NCBI RefSeq assembly: GCF_013307205.1
Contig: NZ_CP028940.1
Location: forward strand, 248,001-312,000
Reading direction: 5' to 3'
Origin: Polynucleobacter arcticus
GTDB lineage: Bacteria > Pseudomonadota > Gammaproteobacteria > Burkholderiales > Burkholderiaceae
DNA length: 64,000 nucleotides
Shown: positions 1 to 8,454 of the stretch, in pieces
Numbering within the stretch: position 1 is the stretch's first letter
Layout: the number at the start of each line of letters is the position of its first letter
Made by a program: the position numbers and the translations under genes
The notes under the pieces: model-generated
What the model saw: the letters and a program-made list of their open reading frames with translations, nothing else
Databases searched by the model: none
What the model was told of the DNA's origin: nothing

Positions 1-357
1 GCGTTAATTCCCGGGACATCGCGCTCTGGAGCAACCATTATTGGCGGCATGTTATTTGGCTTACCGCGCGCCGTAGCAACCGAGTTTTCATTCTTCTTGG
101 CTATTCCGGTCATTGGTGGTGCTACTGCTTATGAGCTACTCAAGTTATGGAAAAGCCCTGTTTCTTTATCGGGTGACTTTACTTGGGCGATTGCAGTCGG
201 ATTTATTTCAGCGTTTATTTCCGCTTTCATTTGTGTGCGCTGGCTAATTCATTATGTTGCTGGGCATAACTTCATCCCTTTTGCCTGGTACCGCATTATC
301 TTTGGTTTGTTAGTCTTAATAAGTGCTTATAGTGGTTTAGTTGCTTGGTCTCATTGA
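1..357 (+). CDS. uppP: Undecaprenyl-diphosphatase UppP (BacA), 3' part
   Basis: The frame is open to the left edge, so only the last 118 residues are visible. The fragment starts with the PGTSRSGAT signature (fragment residues 4-12), the conserved phosphatase loop of the BacA/UppP family, followed by two hydrophobic segments separated by a short basic stretch and ending in a membrane segment. UppP is an inner-membrane enzyme that dephosphorylates undecaprenyl diphosphate to recycle the lipid carrier for peptidoglycan and O-antigen synthesis. Family assignment is firm; the N-terminal half lies outside the window. Confidence 0.93.
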   Translation, partial: ALIPGTSRSGATIIGGMLFGLPRAVATEFSFFLAIPVIGGATAYELLKLWKSPVSLSGDFTWAIAVGFISAFISAFICVRWLIHYVAGHNFIPFAWYRIIFGLLVLISAYSGLVAWSH

Positions 358-396
358 GATCCCCCTCAACATCAATAAAGATCGACTGAAATTCCT

Positions 397-855
397 ATGG
401 ATGTATCAATAGACGCAATCACAAATAATATTCAGCTAGCACTGGCTCCGGTATTTTTACTTACTGCCGTTGCTACTTTAATTAATGCAATTTCTGCTCG
501 ATTGGCTAGATCGGTTGATCGGATGAGAGCGATTCAGCATCGTATTCAAGAGGGCAGCATTAAGGACCAGGCGATGCTAGTCCATATGGTTAAGGAAGCG
601 AATGAGGCAAAAGTTCGAGGCCGTCTTTGCACGGCTGCAATCTTCTTTAATGTGTTGAGCGGGGTGCTGATTTCACTAACTGTTCTGGAGTTATTTTTCT
701 TTCAGGCTGGTGCAGTTCGTGCCTTACAAGCTACTTATGTTATTTGGACTTTTGTCCTCGGCCTGATTTCATTTATGACTTCTCTTTCGATCGTACTGGC
801 TGAAGTAGTCTATGCCTATCGTTCAGCGGGCTGGGATACCCCTTTTCTAAAATAA
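397..855 (+). CDS. DUF2721 family membrane protein
   Basis: A 152-residue protein with hydrophobic segments at about residues 12-32, 79-101 and 114-142 and a basic loop (ARLARSVDRMRAIQHRI, about 34-50) between the first two. This layout and the APVFLLTAVATL / RLARSVDR wording match the DUF2721 family of small bacterial inner-membrane proteins, whose function is not known. It lies 39 bp after uppP and 6 bp before the next gene, so it is probably co-transcribed, but the neighbours do not suggest a function. Confidence 0.8.
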   Translation: MDVSIDAITNNIQLALAPVFLLTAVATLINAISARLARSVDRMRAIQHRIQEGSIKDQAMLVHMVKEANEAKVRGRLCTAAIFFNVLSGVLISLTVLELFFFQAGAVRALQATYVIWTFVLGLISFMTSLSIVLAEVVYAYRSAGWDTPFLK

Positions 856-861
856 AAAATT

Positions 862-1815
862 ATGCAAAATCATAATCGCAATAACAAAATCCTCATCACT
901 GGCGGCGCTGGCTTTCTAGGTTCTCACCTTACTGAGAAACTACTTAAAGAGGGTAATGAGGTTTTGGTCGTCGATAACTTCTTTACCGGTACTAAGCAAA
1001 ACTTAGCTCATCTATTGGGTAATCCCCATTTAGAAATCATGCGTCATGATGTCACCTTCCCACTTTATGTAGAAACCAATCAGATCTATAACCTGGCTTG
1101 CCCAGCATCACCAGTGCACTATCAGTACGATCCGGTGCAAACCACCAAGACCAGCGTGCATGGCGCCATTAATATGCTCGGCTTAGCCAAAAGAACCCGG
1201 GCGCGTATCTTGCAAGCGTCTACTAGCGAAGTCTATGGTGACCCTGAAGTGCATCCGCAGCCAGAAGCGTATTGGGGCAAGGTTAATCCGATTGGCATTC
1301 GCTCTTGCTATGACGAGGGCAAGCGCTGTGCGGAGACCCTATTTTTTGACTATCACCGCCAACATCAATTAGATATCAAGGTTGTACGCATCTTTAATAC
1401 GTATGGTCCCCGCATGCATCCCAATGATGGCCGCGTGGTGAGTAACTTTATTGTTCAAGCACTGCAAGGCAAAGACATCACCATTTATGGTGATGGTCAG
1501 CAAACCCGTAGCTTTTGCTATGTCGATGATCTGATTGATGCCATGGTCAAAATGATGAACTCTGAGGATGGCTTTACAGGCCCAGTCAACATTGGTAATC
1601 CAGGCGAGTTCACCATGCTGCAATTGGCAGAAACAATCCTCAAGCTCTCAGGCAGTAAATCGAAAATCATTCACAAACCATTACCCTCAGACGATCCCAA
1701 GCAACGTCAACCCGATATCGAGTTAGCAAAAGAAAAGCTAGGTTGGGAGCCCAAGGTGAATCTAGAGGATGGTCTTAAAGAGACGATTGCGTATTTTAAG
1801 AAGGTAGTTGCTTAA
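862..1815 (+). CDS. uxs: UDP-glucuronate decarboxylase (UDP-xylose synthase), SDR family
   Basis: 317 residues, an extended short-chain dehydrogenase. The NAD-binding glycine motif GGAGFLG is at residues 14-20, the catalytic Tyr150-xxx-Lys154 pair is in SCYDEGKR, and the Thr/Ser-Glu element STSEVYGDP is at 120-128. The N-half sequence around [12 protein letters not shown] and the RSFCYVDDL stretch are typical of UDP-glucuronate decarboxylase, which converts UDP-glucuronate to UDP-xylose in the cytoplasm. The stop overlaps the start region of trmB. The product may feed surface glycans; no xylosyltransferase is visible nearby. A related UDP-sugar 4-epimerase is the main alternative. Confidence 0.85.
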   Translation: MQNHNRNNKILITGGAGFLGSHLTEKLLKEGNEVLVVDNFFTGTKQNLAHLLGNPHLEIMRHDVTFPLYVETNQIYNLACPASPVHYQYDPVQTTKTSVHGAINMLGLAKRTRARILQASTSEVYGDPEVHPQPEAYWGKVNPIGIRSCYDEGKRCAETLFFDYHRQHQLDIKVVRIFNTYGPRMHPNDGRVVSNFIVQALQGKDITIYGDGQQTRSFCYVDDLIDAMVKMMNSEDGFTGPVNIGNPGEFTMLQLAETILKLSGSKSKIIHKPLPSDDPKQRQPDIELAKEKLGWEPKVNLEDGLKETIAYFKKVVA

Positions 1816-2626
1816 GGTGTCCTCGGAAAAATCAGAGAAACATTTCGATCGTATTCGTTCCTTTGTCTTGAGAGCAGGAAGGACTACTGCTGGTCAACAG
1901 CGAGCGATGGACGAACTAGGTCCCCAGTTTTTGATTCCCTATCAAGCTCAAGAGCTGCATCTTCAAGAGGTTTTTGGTGGCTCCACTAAGCCCAAGATCT
2001 TAGAGATTGGTTTTGGGATGGGAGAGACTACTGCCAAAATTGCTACCTCACGCCCCGAAGATGATTTTTTGGCGATTGAGGTGCATCCTCCTGGCGTAGG
2101 CGCTTTACTGAAGTTGATTGGCGAAAATAATCTCAGTAATTTGCGTTTGATTCGTCATGACGCCGTTGAGGTTCTGGAGCAAATGATTGCTCCCAATTCT
2201 TTGGATGGCATCCATATTTATTTTGCAGATCCATGGCATAAAAAGCGTCATCACAAGCGTCGACTCATTCAGGCAGAGTTCGTGAAATTATTAGTTTCTC
2301 GTTTAAGGCCCGGAGCCTATTTGCATTTGGCTACCGATTGGCATAACTATGCAGAGCAAATGCTTTTAGTCTTAAATGCTGAATCTCATTTAGTAAATAC
2401 TTCCACCGAGCAAATTCGCATTGAGACTTTTTCAGCGGCCGATGTTGCTAGCGAGTTAGAGCTAAGCAAAGAATCCTTTAAAGAATTCAAGCCTACTCTT
2501 GAGCAGCTTGATGCTAAACATCCTGCTTATGTAGAGCGCCCCGCATACAGACCCATTACCAAGTTTGAAAACCGAGGCATAAAGTTGGGTCATGGGGTGT
2601 GGGATTTAGTTTATAAGAAAAAGTAG
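1808..2626 (+). CDS. trmB: tRNA (guanine-N7-)-methyltransferase
   Basis: 272 residues with the class I SAM-binding motif [10 protein letters not shown] (about 65-74) and the TrmB-specific block [14 protein letters not shown] in the middle, followed by [13 protein letters not shown]. The enzyme methylates G46 of the tRNA variable loop. The start is taken as TTG at 1808, which has AAGG four bases upstream and overlaps the stop of the preceding gene by eight bases; GTG at 1817 is an alternative. The gene ends convergently with gabD at a shared stem-loop. Confidence 0.92.
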   Translation: MLKVSSEKSEKHFDRIRSFVLRAGRTTAGQQRAMDELGPQFLIPYQAQELHLQEVFGGSTKPKILEIGFGMGETTAKIATSRPEDDFLAIEVHPPGVGALLKLIGENNLSNLRLIRHDAVEVLEQMIAPNSLDGIHIYFADPWHKKRHHKRRLIQAEFVKLLVSRLRPGAYLHLATDWHNYAEQMLLVLNAESHLVNTSTEQIRIETFSAADVASELELSKESFKEFKPTLEQLDAKHPAYVERPAYRPITKFENRGIKLGHGVWDLVYKKK

Positions 2627-2637
2627 AACAGAAAAAA

Positions 2638-2661
2638 TCAAGCCGCTATTTAGCGGCTTGA
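2638..2661 (-). terminator. Intrinsic terminator of gabD (perhaps bidirectional)
   Basis: A perfect 10-bp stem (TCAAGCCGCT / AGCGGCTTGA) with a 4-base loop. On the minus strand it is followed by six T residues, 24 bases past the gabD stop, as in a Rho-independent terminator. On the plus strand, after trmB, the trailing T-run is weak, so termination of trmB here is possible but less certain. Confidence 0.85.
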
Positions 2662-2685
2662 TTAATAGATTCTTACTGCTGACTC

Positions 2686-4164
2686 TTAAAGTCCCAAGCA
2701 AACATATTTGAGTTCTAAATATTCATCCATACCGTAGGCGCTACCTTCTCGGCCTAGTCCGGATTGTTTCACTCCTCCAAAAGGACCCGCCTCATTGGAG
2801 ATGATTCCAGAATTCACACCCACAATCCCATATTCAAGGGCTTCGGCGGCTTTCCAGATACGACCAATATCTCTGCTGTAGAAGTAGGATGCCAGACCAA
2901 ATTGACTATGGTTTGCGAGTCTTAAGGCCTCTTCATCGCTTTCAAATGACATGATCGGGGCTACCGGACCAAAGGTTTCTTCGTAAGTGATCAGCATGTC
3001 ATTGGTGACATTGGACAAGATCGTGGGCTCATAAAACGTGCCACCTAGTGCTGAGCGTTTACCGCCTGCCACTAATGTAGCTCCCTTGCTGAGAGCATCG
3101 GCTACATGCCGCTCCACTTTTGCTAGTGCGGCTAGCTCGATGAGGGGCCCTTGGGTAACTCCAGCTTCCATGCCGCCACCAAGCTTAATCACCTGAATCG
3201 CCTTAGCAAACTTCTCTACAAATTCATCATGTACTTTCTTGTGGACATAGAAGCGGTTAGCACATACACAGGTTTGACCAGAGTTACGATATTTTGATGC
3301 CATGGCGCCCGTTACAGCCGCATCGATGTCAGCATCTTCAAATACGATGAAGGGGGCGTGACCGCCGAGCTCAAGCGCTAATTTTTTGACAGTAGGTGCG
3401 CACTGTGCCATCAAGATGCGACCCACTTCAGTAGATCCCGTAAAGGAGAGATGCCGTACTACAGGCGATGCACAAAGCGTTTTGCCGATCGCAATAGACT
3501 GTTCGGCATCTGCTGTCAGGATATTGATGATCCCAGGTGGGATTCCTGCACGTTGAGCAAGTTCAGCTAATGCGAGTGCAGACAGCGGCGTGAGCTCTGC
3601 CGGCTTGATCACAATAGTGCAGCCTGCCGCCATTGCAGGAGCAATCTTGCGGGTAATCATGGCGATAGGAAAGTTCCAGGGCGTAATGGCTACACATACC
3701 CCAATTGGTTGTTTCATCACGATGAGGCGCTTATCGCTCCAAGTACTAGTTGGAATAGAGCCTGCAACGCGTTTTGCCTCTTCTGCAAACCACTCAATAA
3801 ATGAGGCGCCGTAAGCTACCTCACCGGCAGACTCAATGAGGGGCTTGCCTTGCTCCAAGGTCATCAGAGTGGCTAGGTCTTGGGTATTCGCAATGATCAA
3901 ATCAAACCACTTGCGCATAATGTTGGCGCGCTCTTTACCAGTTCTATTTTTCCAACTCTGAAAAGCCTGTTCGGCTGCAGCAATAGCGAGCTCGGCCTCT
4001 TGAGGACCCAGGTTACTTACATTGCCAATCAGATCATTGTTTGCTGGATTGGTAACTTCAAAGGTTTTACCTGAGAGACTCTTTACCCATACTCCATTAA
4101 TGAAGGCTTCCTCTTTAAAGAGGCTGGGATCTTTAAGTAAGTTCCGAATATCTATTTTTTGCAT
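2686..4164 (-). CDS. gabD: Succinate-semialdehyde dehydrogenase [NAD(P)+]
   Basis: 492 residues, aldehyde dehydrogenase superfamily. The catalytic cysteine is in NSGQTCVCANRF and the general-base glutamate in LELGGHAPF; the substrate and cofactor region TPWNFPIAMITRK and C-terminal PFGGVKQSGLGREGS are those of the GabD subgroup. It oxidises succinate semialdehyde to succinate in the 4-aminobutyrate pathway. The ATG at 4164 has GGAG seven bases upstream and is preferred to an in-frame start 14 codons earlier (4206). It is separated from nusB by a terminator and is probably a single-gene unit. Another short-chain aldehyde substrate cannot be excluded. Confidence 0.88.
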   Translation of the reverse strand: MQKIDIRNLLKDPSLFKEEAFINGVWVKSLSGKTFEVTNPANNDLIGNVSNLGPQEAELAIAAAEQAFQSWKNRTGKERANIMRKWFDLIIANTQDLATLMTLEQGKPLIESAGEVAYGASFIEWFAEEAKRVAGSIPTSTWSDKRLIVMKQPIGVCVAITPWNFPIAMITRKIAPAMAAGCTIVIKPAELTPLSALALAELAQRAGIPPGIINILTADAEQSIAIGKTLCASPVVRHLSFTGSTEVGRILMAQCAPTVKKLALELGGHAPFIVFEDADIDAAVTGAMASKYRNSGQTCVCANRFYVHKKVHDEFVEKFAKAIQVIKLGGGMEAGVTQGPLIELAALAKVERHVADALSKGATLVAGGKRSALGGTFYEPTILSNVTNDMLITYEETFGPVAPIMSFESDEEALRLANHSQFGLASYFYSRDIGRIWKAAEALEYGIVGVNSGIISNEAGPFGGVKQSGLGREGSAYGMDEYLELKYVCLGL

Positions 4165-4257
4165 TATTAGTCTCCGAGAGGCCCCAGGCTTGATGAGTGA
4201 ATTCATTTTATCCCGCTAGCTTCACTTTGCCATGAGATCAGGCTAACAGCCAATAAA

Positions 4258-4290
4258 AAACCCCTAGACTCTAAGGGAGTGCAGGGGTTT
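4258..4290 (-). terminator. Intrinsic terminator after nusB
   Basis: Stem AAACCCCT / AGGGGTTT (8 bp) with an inner ACTC / GAGT pairing. Read on the minus strand it is followed by a run of T residues, 37 bases past the nusB stop. It ends the ribBA-ribH-nusB unit before gabD. Confidence 0.8.
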
Positions 4291-4326
4291 GTGTAGCCAT
4301 AGAAGCTATTAGGAACTTCGATCCAT

Positions 4327-4830
4327 TTAGCCAGCTTGGATTTCAGTGCTACGTAATTTCTGTGCAAGAAGGTCTAAAACTCCGTTGACATACTTGTGGC
4401 CATCGGTGCCACCAAAAGTTTTCGCAAGTTCCACTGCTTCATTGATGGCTACCTTGTAAGGCACAGCCAAATCCATGGCCAATTCATAGGTACCAATTAA
4501 TAAAGCAGCGTGCTCTACTGGGGAGAGCTCATTAATGGGGCGATCGAGAGCTGGAGTGATGAGGCCTTCCAATTCATCGGTATGCTCAAGGACACCAGCA
4601 AAGATACCTTGAAATAGCTCGAGTTGGCAGCGACGAAAGCCGGGATCTTCAGCGAGTTGTTTGGCAATAGCTGCAGCATTCGGTAGGCTACCTGCGCGGC
4701 GCATTACCAAGCTTTGATATACACCTTGCAGTGCGTATTCACGAGCTCGACGTCGGGGTGTGAGGGATCTCTTTGGTGCGCTAGCTACAGGAGTTTGTGA
4801 TGTTGAGGGAGTCTGAGTCATATCAATCAT
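4327..4830 (-). CDS. nusB: Transcription antitermination factor NusB
   Basis: 167 residues. After a Thr/Pro-rich N-terminal tail of about 25 residues, the helical NusB domain starts at RRRAREYALQGVYQ and continues to NGVLDLLAQKLR; PYKVAINEAVELAKTFGG is the characteristic C-terminal helix. NusB binds boxA RNA with NusE (S10) in rRNA antitermination complexes. The start overlaps the ribH stop as TAATG. AGGAG lies only two bases before this ATG but eleven before the next in-frame ATG (4821), so either may be used. The position next to ribH is a common bacterial arrangement. Confidence 0.93.
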   Translation of the reverse strand: MIDMTQTPSTSQTPVASAPKRSLTPRRRAREYALQGVYQSLVMRRAGSLPNAAAIAKQLAEDPGFRRCQLELFQGIFAGVLEHTDELEGLITPALDRPINELSPVEHAALLIGTYELAMDLAVPYKVAINEAVELAKTFGGTDGHKYVNGVLDLLAQKLRSTEIQAG

Positions 4831-5345
4831 TACTCCTGGCCAGGGTGGATTTCAAAATCAATATCGGGAGTTAAGGCAAGTGCTAAGTTGGCCATTTCAA
4901 CAACAGCTTTAGCACAATCAGCACCTTTGACCTGAACCCGTACTTGCGCTTGCTCATCGGTATCGCAGGTGAGAACGCCATTCGCAATGGGTAGACCAGA
5001 ATCCATGGAAACCCGAGTGATGCCAGAAGCAGACTCATTGGAAACCAATTCAAAGTGGTAGGTCTCGCCGCGAATGACGGCGCCCAAGGCAACCATGCCA
5101 TCAAACTCACCAGTCTCCGCCATTTTTTGGAGGGCAAAGGGGAGTTCTAGTGCGCCTGGTACCGTAACTAATTTAATGTCGGATTGAGATACGCCTAGCC
5201 TGATGAGTTCTTCAATGCAGGCGGTAGTCAATGCAACGCAATGCTCTTCATTAAAGCGGGCTTGCACGATGCCTACGCGCAGATCCTGGCCATTGAGATC
5301 GGCCTCTAAAACGCCAACAGCTTGTTCATTATTAGTTATGGTCAT
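4830..5345 (-). CDS. ribH: 6,7-dimethyl-8-ribityllumazine synthase
   Basis: 171 residues. The lumazine synthase signature [12 protein letters not shown] is present, as are the N-terminal [13 protein letters not shown] strand and [10 protein letters not shown]. It condenses 3,4-dihydroxy-2-butanone 4-phosphate with the ribitylamino-pyrimidine, the penultimate riboflavin step. It is 11 bp downstream of ribBA and overlaps nusB, giving the operon ribBA-ribH-nusB. The N-terminal 20 residues are a non-conserved extension. Confidence 0.95.
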   Translation of the reverse strand: MTITNNEQAVGVLEADLNGQDLRVGIVQARFNEEHCVALTTACIEELIRLGVSQSDIKLVTVPGALELPFALQKMAETGEFDGMVALGAVIRGETYHFELVSNESASGITRVSMDSGLPIANGVLTCDTDEQAQVRVQVKGADCAKAVVEMANLALALTPDIDFEIHPGQE

Positions 5346-5356
5346 GTTTGAATAGC

Positions 5357-6496
5357 TTATTGTTTAGGTTCAAAAGGGGTGTAGCCGGTAACTTCAAGCT
5401 TATACCCAGAAAGACTGGGTACTGGATTGGGGTTAGCGAGTAAGCGCATTTTTCCAACGCCAATATCTTTTAGGATTTGAGCGCCAATGCCATAGCTGCG
5501 GAAATCCGTTTTGCGAGCTAAAGGTTTTTGGGTCTGCTCTGCATGAGTGCCGTTGAGTTTATGAAATTGCGCCAACCAATCGACATCATTTGGAGATGCA
5601 ATACCCGAAGCATTTAACAGTACTGCTACGCCTGCTGGTGAAGATGCGAGCTTTTGTAATGCTTGCGCTAGTGGCCAAGAGTGAGTGCTGACGTTGGCAT
5701 CTAAGAAATCCAAAACGGTCACAGGCTCATGTACGCGTACGAGGGTTTCTTCAGTCTCAGAGGGCTTGCCATGAATCAATGCAAGATGAATGCATGAACT
5801 TGGTGTGTCACGATAAATGATTCCGTGAAACTTACCCCAAGGAGTAGCAAATTCACGCTCACCTTCCCGAACCACAATACTTTCATGTTGGCTACGGTAC
5901 TGAATCAAGTCTGCAATGCTACCAATCTTCAATTGATGTTCTTTGGCAAACTCTAATAAATCTGGCAGGCGCGCCATGCTGCCATCGTCTTTCATGATCT
6001 CGCAGATGACGGCAGTAGGAGAGCAACCAGCCATAGCAGCTAAATCGCAGCCTGCTTCGGTGTGTCCTGAGCGAATGAGTACACCACCTGGTTGCGCCAT
6101 TAATGGAAAAATATGACCAGGTTGAACGAGATCGTCTGGCTTAGCTTGTTTGGCTACCGCAGTTTTGATGGTGTGTGCGCGATCTGCTGCGGAGATACCG
6201 GTGGTGACACCACTAGCAGCCTCAATTGAGACGGTGAAGTTTGTCCCCATGGAGGTGCCGTTATCTCTCACCATTAAAGGGAGGTTGATTTGTTGGCAGC
6301 GCTCACGGGTTAAGGTGAGGCAAATCAGGCCACGACCATACTTGGCCATGAAATTGACTGCCTCTGGGGTGACATGGTCAGCGGCTAGTACGAGGTCACC
6401 CTCATTCTCACGATCTTCTTCATCGACCAGAATGACCATCTTGCCAGCCTTGAGTTCGGCAATGATTTCTTCTGTGGAGGCGAGATTATTTTGCAT
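5357..6496 (-). CDS. ribBA: 3,4-dihydroxy-2-butanone-4-phosphate synthase with a degenerate GTP cyclohydrolase II domain (RibBX type)
   Basis: 379 residues in two parts. Residues 1-205 are a full RibB domain with the acidic active-site loop [10 protein letters not shown] and the HTEAGCDLA motif, which makes the four-carbon riboflavin precursor from ribulose 5-phosphate. Residues 210-379 align with GTP cyclohydrolase II, but the zinc-binding Cys-x10-Cys-x-Cys block is absent: where HSECLTGD would be expected the sequence reads HEPVTVLDF, with no cysteines. GTP cyclohydrolase II activity is therefore unlikely from this protein and a separate ribA should exist elsewhere. Such RibB hybrids are known in Proteobacteria as RibBX. 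No FMN riboswitch sequence was seen upstream. Confidence 0.9.
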   Translation of the reverse strand: MQNNLASTEEIIAELKAGKMVILVDEEDRENEGDLVLAADHVTPEAVNFMAKYGRGLICLTLTRERCQQINLPLMVRDNGTSMGTNFTVSIEAASGVTTGISAADRAHTIKTAVAKQAKPDDLVQPGHIFPLMAQPGGVLIRSGHTEAGCDLAAMAGCSPTAVICEIMKDDGSMARLPDLLEFAKEHQLKIGSIADLIQYRSQHESIVVREGEREFATPWGKFHGIIYRDTPSSCIHLALIHGKPSETEETLVRVHEPVTVLDFLDANVSTHSWPLAQALQKLASSPAGVAVLLNASGIASPNDVDWLAQFHKLNGTHAEQTQKPLARKTDFRSYGIGAQILKDIGVGKMRLLANPNPVPSLSGYKLEVTGYTPFEPKQ

Positions 6497-6636
6497 AGCC
6501 TTCTATTTTAAGCTGAGGAGGAGTTTTAGAGCTGTAAGCCTGGATCTCCTCAAATAGGCGCTCTTATCCGCTGTTTCTGACAAGTGGCATCTATCGATGG
6601 CATTTTTTTATCACTCCAGCCTCGAGAAAATGTCCT

Positions 6637-6984
6637 ATGCCCCAATTTTGCCGAGTAAACCCAGAATCGTTGAGTGCACTCAGGCCATCTAGACAAGTCA
6701 ATGGGTTTATCTTGCTCGAGGTTTTGGTGGCTCTGAGTTTAGTGGCCGGCAGTTGGGTTGCTCTGGGGAGCACTTACCAAGGGATTATTTTGCGCTTAGG
6801 TCAACTGCAGGCAACAAGAGATGCAATAACAACAGAGTGGGATCGGCATGAGATGGCCGTATTGAACACTGCGCAATTGAGTTCGACCACTTCACCCTTA
6901 AGAAAGTCATCTAATGAGCTTGCTGGAATGTCTCGTCGCTCTCGCCCTCTCTCTCATTCTCGTAGCGCCTCTGATAAAAAATAG
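6637..6984 (+). CDS. PilV-like minor type IV prepilin
   Basis: 115 residues. A class III (prepilin) signal is visible: a 23-residue leader ending in glycine, cleavage site G|FILLEVLVALS with the conserved Glu at position +5, then a hydrophobic helix. The rest is short and not conserved, as for PilV-type minor pilins that help start pilus assembly. The last 70 bases overlap the next gene in another frame, and the C-terminal tail (SRRSRPLSHSRSASDKK) looks like run-on sequence. It is the first gene of a minor-pilin operon reading divergently from ribBA. Confidence 0.7.
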   Translation: MPQFCRVNPESLSALRPSRQVNGFILLEVLVALSLVAGSWVALGSTYQGIILRLGQLQATRDAITTEWDRHEMAVLNTAQLSSTTSPLRKSSNELAGMSRRSRPLSHSRSASDKK

Positions 6985-7540
6985 CGGGGAGTTTATTGCC
7001 AAGAAAATTGCGCATGAAAAATCCCAATCTCTGACTGCTGAAGCGGACCGTGCTTTCGAGTTGATAGGGCGAGCAATTCGGATGGCTGGATATCGAAATA
7101 TCCCCTCATCGATTTCGTCTGCAAAAAAACACATTGCTTTGAGTGATTACATTCAAATTCAAAAAGGGAGCGGGTATCGAGGCTCAGATTCACTCATGGT
7201 TAAGCATGAAATCTCTCAAGGACAAGACTTTGATTGCATTGGTAACACCCTATCAAAGGACCGTACTAAACATGATTTAGCGCAGCAGGGATTTTTTCTT
7301 GATCGACAGTCATCGATACCCAAAGGTATGCGAGTCAATGGTGGATCATTGGTCTGCCAGTCATTAGATCGTCAGGGACGCCTACAAAATACTACTCTGA
7401 TGAATGGTGTGAATTTCCTTTCCTTCGAAGAGCTTACAGGTAGCGCTGGTAAGGCCTACAGGGTGAAGTTGGAGATGACAGACGGGGCGTCTATTCATCA
7501 AGAGTTTGTGCGTACATTTGCTACTCGCAATTTGCTGTGA
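6914..7540 (+). CDS. PilW-like minor pilin, apparently without leader peptide
   Basis: 208 residues starting MSLLECLVALALSLILVAPL, a prepilin hydrophobic helix with Glu at position 5. The block FELIGRAIRMAGYRN (about residues 49-63) is characteristic of PilW-type minor pilins. The usual leader and the glycine before the cleavage site are missing: the initiator Met occupies the +1 position and a stop at 6899-6901 leaves only four codons upstream. It would be inserted in the inner membrane and take part in pilus priming. It overlaps the preceding gene by 71 bp and the next by 4 bp. Confidence 0.7.
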   Translation: MSLLECLVALALSLILVAPLIKNSGEFIAKKIAHEKSQSLTAEADRAFELIGRAIRMAGYRNIPSSISSAKKHIALSDYIQIQKGSGYRGSDSLMVKHEISQGQDFDCIGNTLSKDRTKHDLAQQGFFLDRQSSIPKGMRVNGGSLVCQSLDRQGRLQNTTLMNGVNFLSFEELTGSAGKAYRVKLEMTDGASIHQEFVRTFATRNLL

Positions 7541-7866
7541 TTATTACCTGGATCCTATCGCTATTGACACTACTCTCCACCCTAGTCATGGAGTTAGAGC
7601 GCTTAGCGGCACTTGAAGTGATAGCTCTTAACACTTATGTGGAATCTCAAAAACAATTTATTGCTGCAGAAAAATCTTTACTTGAATGTGAGCAGTATAT
7701 TGCAAACGTTGCTCTATTGCCCAATTCCCCATGTCATCTTCAGTCCGTAGGAAAAAATCTGTGGCTGGTATCCAGTAAGGGCAAACCTAGACTGGAGGTG
7801 ATGGTTCTTTGGGATGAAAAAAAGACTATAGCTACTCGTTTGAATTGGCGGCAGAATTTTGATTAA
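7537..7866 (+). CDS. PilX-position minor pilin-like protein
   Basis: 109 residues, GTG start overlapping the previous stop (GTGA). It has one N-terminal hydrophobic segment (residues 1-19) followed by a charged region and two cysteines (CEQYIANVALLPNSPC), which could form a disulfide loop. Its place between PilW-like and FimT-like genes is where PilX usually lies, and PilX proteins also have an N-terminal membrane helix, but sequence support is weak. It could equally be an unrelated small membrane-anchored pilus-assembly protein. Confidence 0.5.
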   Translation: MIITWILSLLTLLSTLVMELERLAALEVIALNTYVESQKQFIAAEKSLLECEQYIANVALLPNSPCHLQSVGKNLWLVSSKGKPRLEVMVLWDEKKTIATRLNWRQNFD

Positions 7867-8407
7867 CTCAGATCGTGGATATAGCTTATTGGAGCTTATG
7901 GCGGTAGTCCTCATTATCGCCATCATGGTGCTGATGACGATGCCGCTATTGCATGAACACATGGCTGCTCGAGAAATCGACATGATCGCTAGACGCTTTA
8001 TTGCGCATGCGCAATTTGCACGGGCACAAGCTTTAAGATTGGGAGCACCTGTCCGCATCATGCCTCTGCATGAAAATCTATGGGATGAGGGATGGATTGT
8101 TAAAAACGCTTGCGACCGCAACCAATTGAAATCTACCTGTGTTGAACGGCAGTGGTTTTCACAGGGTGATATTGCCCCGGTCTATTTCAAGGGGGGTGGT
8201 AAGCAGTTTATTGACCCCCATACATCCCAGAGGGGGATTTTATTCAATGGGGCGGGTGCTGCAAAGACCACCCAGGGAGGGTTTGTGGCTAACCGCCTCA
8301 TATTGGGTCATGAGCGCAATTCTTTGCTCGAGCGTCAGTTGATATTGGGTAGCGGGGGCCGCTGGAGAATTTGTGACCCGACTCGGGACTCAAAAGCTTG
8401 TAAGTAA
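7859..8407 (+). CDS. FimT/GspH-type pseudopilin
   Basis: 182 residues with a TTG start overlapping the previous gene by 8 bp. The leader is very short (MINSDRG) and is followed by YSLLELMAVVLIIAIM, the prepilin helix with Glu+5. The central region, starting with MIARRFIAHAQFARAQALRLGAPV, is typical of the GspH/FimT family, as is RGILFNGAGAA with a C-terminal beta-rich part containing two cysteines. These minor pilins belong to the type IV pilus machinery for twitching or DNA uptake. The gene ends 47 bp before ribD. Confidence 0.82.
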   Translation: MINSDRGYSLLELMAVVLIIAIMVLMTMPLLHEHMAAREIDMIARRFIAHAQFARAQALRLGAPVRIMPLHENLWDEGWIVKNACDRNQLKSTCVERQWFSQGDIAPVYFKGGGKQFIDPHTSQRGILFNGAGAAKTTQGGFVANRLILGHERNSLLERQLILGSGGRWRICDPTRDSKACK

Positions 8408-8454
8408 AGAGGGTAAATTTGCCGCTTCCGGCCACAATCGGTTTTAATAGACCC

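Noticed and set aside
3590..4219. Plus-strand frames opposite gabD
   Set aside because: They are antisense shadows of the conserved aldehyde dehydrogenase gene.
6497..6636. Possible FMN riboswitch upstream of ribBA
   Set aside because: The conserved RFN-element blocks are not present on the minus strand leader.
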